39,876 nucleotides of DNA from Leptospira ognonensis (GTDB lineage Bacteria; Spirochaetota; Leptospiria; Leptospirales; Leptospiraceae). Where the stretch lies: the NCBI RefSeq assembly GCF_004770745.1, contig NZ_RQGD01000008.1, positions 1 through 39,876 on the forward strand, in the 5' to 3' direction. The notes under the pieces were generated by a model. That model was given only the letters and a program-made list of their open reading frames with translations, did not search any database and was not told where the DNA came from. The translations under genes were made by a program, and so were the position numbers. Positions 33,535-39,876 of this stretch are shown here, piece by piece (position 1 is the stretch's first letter; each line of letters starts with the position of its first letter).

Positions 33535-35154
33535 ATGAAAACAAATGTATCCTTTTTTTCCTTTATGTTTTGGCTCGTTTTGGGTAGCTTTTTGAATTCA
33601 TGCAAAGACCCTGATTTTCAAAATGCATGCGATCTCAATTCGAAGATCAATCTTTATTCAAATGTGATCAATGCAGTTTCTGGAAATGGAAATGCATTTT
33701 GCACAATCCCTCTGCCGCTCCTCTCTCCGAATGGTCAGTCTAGTGATCCAGCGAGCACGATATCCCTTACATACTCTAAATCAAGTTATGTCTATTATAC
33801 AGACCATAGCATTTCGAACATTCCTGAGACCAAAGGCACACTAACATCTTGTACCATTAACCCCTCCCTTCCCATTGGCCTATCCATTAACCCTAACACT
33901 TGTGCCATCACGGGAACGGCGACGGCACAGACAAATACGACTGCATATGAAGTAACGGCCGCAAGTTCCGATGCGATTGTGAAAGCTACCATTTCCCTTC
34001 GGATCGCTGGGTCCTCTTCGATTCTGGTTTATGGACAATTCGGATCCTTCACCTGTTCAATCCCAAACAATAATGGTAGCTGTAGCGGAGGGAGCGTTTC
34101 GGCAAATAACTTTAACGTACCAACAGGAATTACAACGGATGAATCTGGTACACTGTATACAACTGACTTCTCGAATTCGAGGTTACTCTCATTTCCTAAA
34201 GACACAATCGTAGCAACAACTGTTTGGGGGCAATCCGGTAGCTTTACAACGAATGCTTCGGGAACTGCCGCAGGCAATCTCAACGGTCCGAGCGGGGTTG
34301 CAATTGACAAAAATGGCAATGTTTATTTGGCAGATTCGACGAACAACCGTGTGCTGTATTTTCCGAAAGGCAATACTCTGGCGACTCGTGTTTATGGACA
34401 GCTTAATGATTTTACCTGCGGTGCAGTAAATAATAACGGCGGTTGCACTTCAGGCGTGGTCTCTGCAGATTCCTTGAATGGTCCCTCTTCCGTCGCACTT
34501 GATTCAGCGGGGAAAGTATATATTGCCGATTCCGGCAATCACCGAGTTCTTGTTTTTCCGAATGACGGAAGCATCGTTCCTATTGCCGTTTACGGTCAGT
34601 TTGGTTCTTTTACTTGCGGTGTCCAAAATCAGTCTGGTATTTGTTCTCTCGGCCCTCCCCCTAGTGCCAATAATTTAAATTTCCCTACTAGTGTAGCACT
34701 CGATCGAAATGATAATCTATATATTTTGGATACTTCAAATCATCGGGTTTTGTTCCATCCAAGCGGATCCACAACTGCAAGTAAAGTTTATGGACAAAAT
34801 GGATCTTTTTCCTGCGGGCTTTCCAATAACGACGGATCTTGTTCAAGTGGTGGTGCTAGCGCATCCAATCTAAACAATCCACAAGGTTTAGCATTGGATA
34901 TGAACGGAAATTTATTCGTCGCAGATTTCTCCAACAACAGAGTTTTATTTTTCCCAGAAGCAACGACACAAACTGCGACGCGCATCTACGGTCACAATAA
35001 AAATTTTACCTGCATAGTGAATGACGATAATGGCAGCTGTGTCACTGGAACTAAATCTGCCTCTGGTTTAAACGGACCACAAAGAGTGACCATTGATTTA
35101 GAAGGAAATGTTTTTATTGCCGATAGTAACAACCATCGAATCTTGAAATATTAA
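33535..35154 (+). CDS. NHL-repeat lipoprotein
   Basis: This is a 539-residue secreted lipoprotein with signal ending in LNSC (lipid Cys 23). Residues about 60-160 form a putative Ig-like domain of the type with TKGTLTSCTINPSLPIGLSI and CAITGTA. From about 165 to the end there are six to seven propeller repeats of about 57 residues with the pattern VYGQxGSFTC...NNxGSCSxG...SAxxLNxPxGVALDxxGNLYIADxxNxRVLxFP. Each repeat carries two Cys that could form a disulfide within the blade. Such a regular, surface-exposed propeller suggests ligand binding. Start ATG 33535 is preceded by a T10 tract and no ribosome site. Confidence 0.85.
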   Translation: MKTNVSFFSFMFWLVLGSFLNSCKDPDFQNACDLNSKINLYSNVINAVSGNGNAFCTIPLPLLSPNGQSSDPASTISLTYSKSSYVYYTDHSISNIPETKGTLTSCTINPSLPIGLSINPNTCAITGTATAQTNTTAYEVTAASSDAIVKATISLRIAGSSSILVYGQFGSFTCSIPNNNGSCSGGSVSANNFNVPTGITTDESGTLYTTDFSNSRLLSFPKDTIVATTVWGQSGSFTTNASGTAAGNLNGPSGVAIDKNGNVYLADSTNNRVLYFPKGNTLATRVYGQLNDFTCGAVNNNGGCTSGVVSADSLNGPSSVALDSAGKVYIADSGNHRVLVFPNDGSIVPIAVYGQFGSFTCGVQNQSGICSLGPPPSANNLNFPTSVALDRNDNLYILDTSNHRVLFHPSGSTTASKVYGQNGSFSCGLSNNDGSCSSGGASASNLNNPQGLALDMNGNLFVADFSNNRVLFFPEATTQTATRIYGHNKNFTCIVNDDNGSCVTGTKSASGLNGPQRVTIDLEGNVFIADSNNHRILKY

Positions 35155-35156
35155 TC

Positions 35157-35178
35157 GTATGGAAATCGAATTCCATAC
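35157..35178 (+). terminator. Possible terminator after the NHL lipoprotein
   Basis: GTATGGAA (35157-35164) pairs perfectly with TTCCATAC (35171-35178) around a six-base loop, just after the stop at 35154. A T6 run occurs only at 35193-35198, 14 bases further, so this is at best a weak intrinsic terminator. It lies between two convergent genes and may protect both 3' ends. Confidence 0.4.
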
Positions 35179-35213
35179 TGTAAGTAGCTAACTTTTTTCG
35201 TGCGACGCGCGAT

Positions 35214-36092
35214 TCATTCGGCTCTGGCAAAGCCTACGGTTTCTCTGTAATTGCTAGGCGAAATATCTACGGTGTTCTTAAAAAAACGACTGAAGTAAAA
35301 CTCATCCGAAAATCCAAGTTCGTAAGCAATTTCTTTTACAGATTTCGACGTAAGGTATAATTCACGTTTTGCTTCGATGATGATTCTTTCTGAAATTAAA
35401 TCCGTAATCGTTTTATTAAAATATTTTTTTGAGAGTGTACCGAGACTTCTTGAATTGATATTTAAAAGGTTTGCGTAGTCACTAAGGGAACGTTTTGCTC
35501 TAAAATTTAACTCGATTGAATCCTTAAGTTTTTGCACGAGCATTGGCTCAGCCAATTCATTCACTGAAGTCTGCTGAACGGGATTCTGACTTACTTTGAT
35601 TCGAGATGCATTGATTAAAAAAAGTTTAAGATAGGAGATTATTGCCTCGTACTGGGCGATTTGTGTGGCAACCATTTCTTTCTTCATGGATTCAATTAAT
35701 TTTATAAATTCTATGCGTTCTTCTTCCAATAAATACACAATCGGAGAGCTATAGGCATTATTAAATAATACTCCGTTGCAAGAAATTTCCTTATGATGTT
35801 TTAGTATGCAAAAAAAATCAGAATGGAAATGAAGAGCAATGCCTTGCAAACGGCTACTCGCTTGGATCAAGAAAGGCTGATACGGAGCAAAACACAGAAG
35901 AAGATCCTTCCGTAAATTGAACTCTGAATAATCTGCTTTGATGATCCCATCTCCCTCTAAAATGAGTAAGACAGAAAAATAATTTAGCCTTTGGATATGA
36001 TCGAAAAAACTTCGGTCTTGAAATGGTAAAATTTTCAACGCTAAGTTACCGTTTTGTTCATCAATGAGAGTGAATGAATTTTTGTTTTCCAT
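35214..36092 (-). CDS. AraC-family transcriptional regulator
   Basis: This 292-residue regulator has an N-terminal cupin-like sensor (residues about 10-130) and a C-terminal AraC DNA-binding domain (about 190-287). The second helix-turn-helix is canonical (SVKEIAYELGFSDEFYFSRFFKNTVDISPSNYRE). The first (RSLSDYANLLNINSRSLGTLSKKYFNKTITDLI) is also clear. No known ligand signature is present. It stands alone: convergent with the NHL gene, and downstream of the YHS gene on the same strand but separated from it by a terminator hairpin at 36115-36142. Targets are unknown. Confidence 0.9.
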   Translation of the reverse strand: MENKNSFTLIDEQNGNLALKILPFQDRSFFDHIQRLNYFSVLLILEGDGIIKADYSEFNLRKDLLLCFAPYQPFLIQASSRLQGIALHFHSDFFCILKHHKEISCNGVLFNNAYSSPIVYLLEEERIEFIKLIESMKKEMVATQIAQYEAIISYLKLFLINASRIKVSQNPVQQTSVNELAEPMLVQKLKDSIELNFRAKRSLSDYANLLNINSRSLGTLSKKYFNKTITDLISERIIIEAKRELYLTSKSVKEIAYELGFSDEFYFSRFFKNTVDISPSNYRETVGFARAE

Positions 36093-36114
36093 AATTTTTC
36101 TACCGGCGAAAGGA

Positions 36115-36142
36115 AAGACCCAACCGTTGGTGGTTGGGTCTT
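36115..36142 (-). terminator. Intrinsic terminator after the YHS gene
   Basis: AAGACCCAACC (36115-36125) pairs perfectly with GGTTGGGTCTT (36132-36142), an 11-base stem around a six-base loop. On the minus strand it is followed by the T-rich TTCCTTTC. It lies 92 bases after the YHS stop and 23 bases before the AraC start, so it separates the two genes. It could also act in the AraC leader. Confidence 0.65.
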
Positions 36143-36233
36143 AGCGAAAATGCCAAATTTTTTAAAACTTTTCTATCTCTTTACTTTTGACAGTTCCAGA
36201 TTTTGAAAATTGATTTGTTTCACTTTATATTCT

Positions 36234-36677
36234 TTACTTTAATTTTTCCGGATTCCCACCAGCTTTTTTCCAATTCGTATCTGCTTTGGCGATCATCCCT
36301 GAAACGTCTTTGTCGAACATTTTTTTCGCGTCCTCACTAGAAAATAAATAAGTTTTACCATTTGCGTAGGATGCTAGTTTGGGATTCGAACTTATTTTTT
36401 TTCCTAAGGCTACTCCCGTTGCGCAATACGCATCAAATTGTATGGCATTCACAAATTTTTCTGGTTCTTTGTCAAACGCGGCTTTAGCATCCTTGTTAAC
36501 AAAAAAATATTGATGATCCTTGTACGTAGACGAAATGTTTGCGTCTCCGAAAAGTACTTTCTGAAATGAGACGTAAGCAACAGGGCAATATCCGCCCAAC
36601 TTGACTTGTGTCCCATCTGCAAACAATACACTGCTCATAAGAATCAGTGCCCCGATTAGAGATTTTTTTAGATTCAT
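36234..36677 (-). CDS. YHS-domain secreted protein
   Basis: This 147-residue protein has a signal peptide (MNLKKSLIGALILMSSVLFA). The YHS domain (residues about 24-77) reads VKLGGYCPVAYVSFQKVLFGDANISSTYKDHQYFFVNKDAKAAFDKEPEKFV, with the family's GYCPVAY motif and Y-x-F-x-x-x-x-x-x-x-x-F spacing. A second, related half follows (FDAYCATGVALGKK...NGKTYLFSSEDAKKMFDKD), so it seems to contain two YHS-like units with a Cys in each. YHS domains bind metals. The gene is monocistronic with its own terminator. A metal-handling role is likely but unproven; no Fnr-type box was found upstream. Confidence 0.8.
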   Translation of the reverse strand: MNLKKSLIGALILMSSVLFADGTQVKLGGYCPVAYVSFQKVLFGDANISSTYKDHQYFFVNKDAKAAFDKEPEKFVNAIQFDAYCATGVALGKKISSNPKLASYANGKTYLFSSEDAKKMFDKDVSGMIAKADTNWKKAGGNPEKLK

Positions 36678-36826
36678 GATTGAAATACCTTCCTGTCGGT
36701 TTGGATTTATGTATCCGACCTACAACTCTCATTCTAACCGAGAGGGTAAGAATATGGAATGGATGTAGATACATTTTAGATGGACTAAATTACATAACGC
36801 ATGCTGTTCCGGTTTCGAAACTGCTG

Positions 36827-37447
36827 CTATTTTCTTTTCCCAAGGAAAATATAACCCAGGCCAAACGATAAAAATATAAGGAATAATCCAAAACTATAAG
36901 CAGAAACTGTAATCCAGCCCATTTTACCAACGTCCAAAAACCAATATGGATAGAATCCAGTTAAGCTTCCTCTAAAAAAAGTGATAAATAAGTAAACGGA
37001 TGGAAATAGCAAATATGTGACTGCATCTCCGTATTTTAGATCTTTCGTATCGATAAAGAAGATCCAGTAAATTAAAAACGCGAAAGGATTCACTACATGT
37101 AAAAATTCTTGAATGATGATTTCCATTCCCTCTGGCTTCCAGGTATTTCGTATGAGTACATTATAAACAATAGCTACAATTGTAATGTAAGATAAGTTTG
37201 CCGTTGCAAATTTAGGGGACGAAAACGAACGCAAGGATGGAAACCGATTCGAAAAAATAAATCCAGCAAGCGATAAACCGATCAATAAGTTAGCTAAGAT
37301 TGTGAAATAGAGTGTGATATGCAAAATCGAAAAAATAAAATAATCTTCAGAATGAAATACATAAAGTGCATACTCGGAAATTACAGAACACCATACGAAG
37401 GAGAAACAGAGATAGAGCAGTGGATATTTAAGATGGTTTAATTTCAT
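36827..37447 (-). CDS. Pr6Pr-family membrane protein
   Basis: This 206-residue protein has six membrane helices, the pattern of the Pr6Pr / FAR-17a-like family. Family landmarks are the FTILANLLIGLSL helix, the charged EFLHVVNPFAFLIYWIFF segment with its conserved His, the WIFFIDTKDLKYGDAVTYLLFPSVYLF loop, and YPYWFLDVGKMGW before the last helix. The function of bacterial members is unknown; eukaryotic relatives include fatty-acid-ester hydrolases. ATG 37447 lies 130 bases from the divergent gene at 37578, so the two share a promoter region. Confidence 0.8.
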   Translation of the reverse strand: MKLNHLKYPLLYLCFSFVWCSVISEYALYVFHSEDYFIFSILHITLYFTILANLLIGLSLAGFIFSNRFPSLRSFSSPKFATANLSYITIVAIVYNVLIRNTWKPEGMEIIIQEFLHVVNPFAFLIYWIFFIDTKDLKYGDAVTYLLFPSVYLFITFFRGSLTGFYPYWFLDVGKMGWITVSAYSFGLFLIFLSFGLGYIFLGKRK

Positions 37448-37534
37448 TCCAAGATCTTATAACAAAAGGGAAAAATACAATATATTTTTTTTAATGATTC
37501 AAAACGCAAAACAGATTCTCTACAGAATTATCTC

Positions 37535-37571
37535 AATCCATTTGACATGGATTACAAAAAAAAATTAGTAT
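37535..37571 (+). promoter_or_regulatory. Candidate promoter with inverted repeat
   Basis: TTGACA (37542-37547) lies at the centre of a perfect seven-base inverted repeat, AATCCAT (37535-37541) and ATGGATT (37547-37553). TAGTAT (37566-37571) follows at an 18-base spacing and could be the -10. A start near 37578 would coincide with the first ATG of the next gene. The repeat could be an operator; this is inference. Confidence 0.4.
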
Positions 37572-37577
37572 CAACCA

Positions 37578-38429
37578 ATGACCAGGCTACTCTCCTTCAG
37601 GATGACTCAAAATTTTTTCCTTCTCATTTTTATAATGATTCTAGCAAACAAAATTTCAGCAGATATGATCCTTTTAGATGATAATGAGGTTTTGGAAGGT
37701 AATATTGTAAATATCAATGAGAAAGAAATCATCATCAATACACCGAAAGGCGAACTAAACGTACCCAAGGGGATCATAAAAAAATACGCTGATAACGAGG
37801 AAGCAGAAAGACTTCTTAAAGAAGAAATCAAACACATACAGAGAACAGAGAAATTGGATAAAGTGAAGAAAGAAGTTAAGGAGCATGCAAAGGAGGAGAT
37901 TGAAAAACAAATCGAAACTGCAACAAAAATTCATAGCCCAAAATGGACTTTGACACGATCTGCAATATTTCCTGGTTGGGGTCAAGCGGAAGCAGGAATC
38001 GCGGGCGGGACAGCACTCCTCGTCACTAGCGCTACGGGAATCGGTATTATGGCTTATGCTCACAATCTCAGCACCAATCTTCAGCAGAGTTATGAACAAT
38101 CTGTCATTCAAAATCTAGCGATCGTTACATTAATTCCTAGCTCAGCAACGGTACAGGATCGTTTGGCAGCAAGCTATTTTCTAAACCAAGGTGCTTGTGA
38201 TGGATGTAACCAGGTCAATCATCAAGAAAGAGATTTTCAGCAATTATTTGGAGTTTTTTACTTAGCCCAATTAGCTTATCTAGCAAACACCTTAGGCATA
38301 TTTTCAGCGGCCCCCGTGGCTTCCAAAGATGATTCTTTCCATTTTGATTTCTCGGTATATCAAGATCGACCTATTCCCCAGACTGCTAAACAAACAGTAT
38401 CGTCGTTTAACATAACAATCCGTTTTTAA
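37578..38429 (+). CDS. Conserved spirochaete-type envelope protein of unknown function
   Basis: This 283-residue protein has a signal sequence; ATG 37602 (MTQNFFLLIFIMILANKISA) is an alternative start. Next is a small beta domain (residues about 30-70, LLDDNEVLEGNIVNINEKEI) of the type found in many Leptospira proteins. A charged coiled-coil (about 72-118, KLDKVKKEVKEHAKEEIEKQ) follows. Then comes a hydrophobic part opening with SAIFPGWGQAEAG, a motif common to DUF5683-like proteins, and two possible membrane helices. It ends in aromatic Phe (NITIRF). No enzymatic motif is seen. It converges on the FN3 protein with no gap between the stops. Confidence 0.7.
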   Translation: MTRLLSFRMTQNFFLLIFIMILANKISADMILLDDNEVLEGNIVNINEKEIIINTPKGELNVPKGIIKKYADNEEAERLLKEEIKHIQRTEKLDKVKKEVKEHAKEEIEKQIETATKIHSPKWTLTRSAIFPGWGQAEAGIAGGTALLVTSATGIGIMAYAHNLSTNLQQSYEQSVIQNLAIVTLIPSSATVQDRLAASYFLNQGACDGCNQVNHQERDFQQLFGVFYLAQLAYLANTLGIFSAAPVASKDDSFHFDFSVYQDRPIPQTAKQTVSSFNITIRF

Positions 38430-39872
38430 TTATTTCCAACTTACACCGTTAATTGAACCTCCACTAACATTCAATATATTCCATGATGTTGGTAGACCTG
38501 TTGCAGACGTCGCAATGGTGCCAACTCCTGAACCATTGACACCTACCGCAATAAACTTTGACTTATCGAATGTGATTCCATTCCAAATAGTTCCAGTAGT
38601 GCATCCGCTCATCGTACCATTATAGTTCCAAGAAAGACTGGACAACGAATTGTCTGAATAATCCGTTTTGCAACTTTGACCCACTGCAACTAAGCGAGTA
38701 CCACCAAAAGCGATTCCGTTTGGAGAAATTGGAGTGGTATTTCCCCCAAAGATGCTTGAGGAATTATTAGTCCAATTGTTTCCCGAGTTATCCGTAAAAT
38801 GGGAGGTAACCGTGGCATTAGAGCAACCGGATGCAGCGCCAATGAAAATAAGCCTTGCCGTACCCGGAATGTTGTAAAGATCTCCCATATAACCTGAAGA
38901 CGTACATGCTGATCCAAAAAGTGCAGAAACGGGAGCAGTTGTAAATGCCGTCCCCGTCAAACTTCGATAGACTGATGGGGGATTTGCGCCGTTACCTGCT
39001 ATAAAATAAGTCCCGTCGAAAGCGATACGAGTATAGGCCGCCCCAGATGCATTCATTCCTGAGTTGACTGTAAAAGTAATACCATGGTTCGTTGAAATGT
39101 ACGTAGTTGCCGTTGGAGAGAGAATCGTTGTGCCCCCCGCAGCCACAAGAATTCCCTTCCCAAAAGTGATATCATTCATTTGACTATTACAGGTAAATCC
39201 TGTTGACTGCGTCCAACTGATCCCATCGTAAGAATAATAGGCAACGCAAGCTGTTCCAGTCCCGCCCACTGCGATATAATTCGTTCCATCATGTATGACC
39301 TTGTATAAAACGTTCGTACCTGCAATTGTTTTAGCAGTCCAAGTCAATCCGTCTAACGTATAATAAACTGTTCCTGCACTTCCGACGGCTACAGGAGAAA
39401 GCGGAGTCGCGCTGATCAATTCTGATGCTGATCCTTCTCCTCGACTATCAACAGAAGTCAAAATATAATAGTAAGTTGTCCCATTCAACAGTCCCGTGTG
39501 GCTATATGGGGACGTTACATTCAAAATTCTTGTTCCCGTAGATACTGATACAGAAGAGGTATTGGACCAATACAGATTGTACGCTGTAGTATCAGAAACT
39601 GGATTCCATGATAAAACATTCATAGCATTTCCATTGGAAATACTCAAACCTGATGGCGGGGTGGCTGTCGAGCCAGATTGGGTAGTCGAGTTTGAAAGGA
39701 CATTACTATAACTAGAAATGATCAAATCACCCAATAGCCCACCTTGTGCAGTATCGAATGGTGAAATGATGCATTGGGCACAGGAATAAGAATAATTAAC
39801 TATGATTATAAAGGCGTAAAATACTTTATAGAATTGGCCAAAATCCTTGGTAGCGAAAAGTATGATTTTCAT
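38430..39872 (-). CDS. Fibronectin-III and propeller-repeat surface protein
   Basis: This is a 480-residue secreted protein. The signal region ends at Cys 31 or 34 (YSYSCAQC), so it may be a lipoprotein. A fibronectin type III domain follows at residues about 70-155 (PSGLSISNGNAMNVLSWNPV to ASELISATPLSP). The rest is a series of sialidase-like/BNR propeller repeats of the form VAVGxxGTxxYSxDGxxWT, recurring about seven times. No catalytic residues of sialidases are evident. Such proteins are common on Leptospira surfaces, with unknown binding partners. The ATG at 39872 lies four bases from the window edge, so its promoter is outside. Confidence 0.75.
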   Translation of the reverse strand: MKIILFATKDFGQFYKVFYAFIIIVNYSYSCAQCIISPFDTAQGGLLGDLIISSYSNVLSNSTTQSGSTATPPSGLSISNGNAMNVLSWNPVSDTTAYNLYWSNTSSVSVSTGTRILNVTSPYSHTGLLNGTTYYYILTSVDSRGEGSASELISATPLSPVAVGSAGTVYYTLDGLTWTAKTIAGTNVLYKVIHDGTNYIAVGGTGTACVAYYSYDGISWTQSTGFTCNSQMNDITFGKGILVAAGGTTILSPTATTYISTNHGITFTVNSGMNASGAAYTRIAFDGTYFIAGNGANPPSVYRSLTGTAFTTAPVSALFGSACTSSGYMGDLYNIPGTARLIFIGAASGCSNATVTSHFTDNSGNNWTNNSSSIFGGNTTPISPNGIAFGGTRLVAVGQSCKTDYSDNSLSSLSWNYNGTMSGCTTGTIWNGITFDKSKFIAVGVNGSGVGTIATSATGLPTSWNILNVSGGSINGVSWK

Positions 39873-39876
39873 TTTT

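Noticed and set aside
34020..35154. CRISPR-like or tandem DNA repeat array
   Set aside because: The periodicity is in the protein (NHL blades of about 57 residues); the DNA copies are diverged and there are no identical short repeats.

Overview
The window most resembles chromosome of a spirochaete of the Leptospira type. It is AT-rich, with many short lipoproteins whose lipoboxes carry Asn before the Cys (LSNC, FANC, GANC), NHL/Ig-like surface lipoproteins, a Bor-like lipoprotein and an SAIFPGWGQ-type protein of the kind seen in Leptospira. The genus is inferred from protein style, not from a marker gene.

Layout. 1-3889: end of an FAD-dependent oxidoreductase, a decayed stretch, a MarR/DUF1398 pair with a clear operator-promoter, an AraC regulator and an ankyrin protein. 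3907-8532 (minus): complete norCBQD operon for cytochrome c nitric oxide reductase. 8625-10459: divergent Crp/Fnr regulator and convergent nnrS. 10511-13468 (minus): a Cys/His-rich secreted protein, an unknown lipoprotein and a PCuAC-outer-membrane-barrel fusion, which I read as copper supply. 13559-20267 (minus): nos operon in the order FAS1 lipoprotein, cytochrome c lipoprotein, nosZ, NosB-like membrane protein, nosL, nosD, nosF, nosY. This is the Sec-type ('atypical', clade II) arrangement. 20428-24874: unknown small protein, NHL lipoprotein, Bor-like lipoprotein, hybrid histidine kinase. 25006-33209: envelope glycan region with GT9, two GT-C-like membrane proteins, a GT2-GH16 fusion and an SGNH hydrolase. 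33535-39872: a second NHL lipoprotein, AraC regulator, YHS protein, Pr6Pr membrane protein, conserved spirochaetal protein and an FN3/propeller protein.

How it works together. The window encodes NO to N2O (NorCB) and N2O to N2 (NosZ) but no nitrite or nitrate reductase, so it is an NO/N2O-consuming module. Five TTGAT-N4-ATCAA palindromes (two of them with one mismatch) sit upstream of norC/crp, nnrS, the Cys/His-rich gene and the nos operon (two there). The regulator at 8625-9275 carries the E-x-x-S-R recognition helix expected to read TTGAT and lacks an FNR iron-sulfur cysteine cluster. I therefore infer a self-contained DNR/NNR-type regulon. Its least explained part is the copper-flavoured group at 10511-13468, which carries the same site and promoter spacing as norC. 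A second noteworthy item is the GT2-GH16 fusion, a possible glucan synthase joined to a glucanase or transglycosylase.
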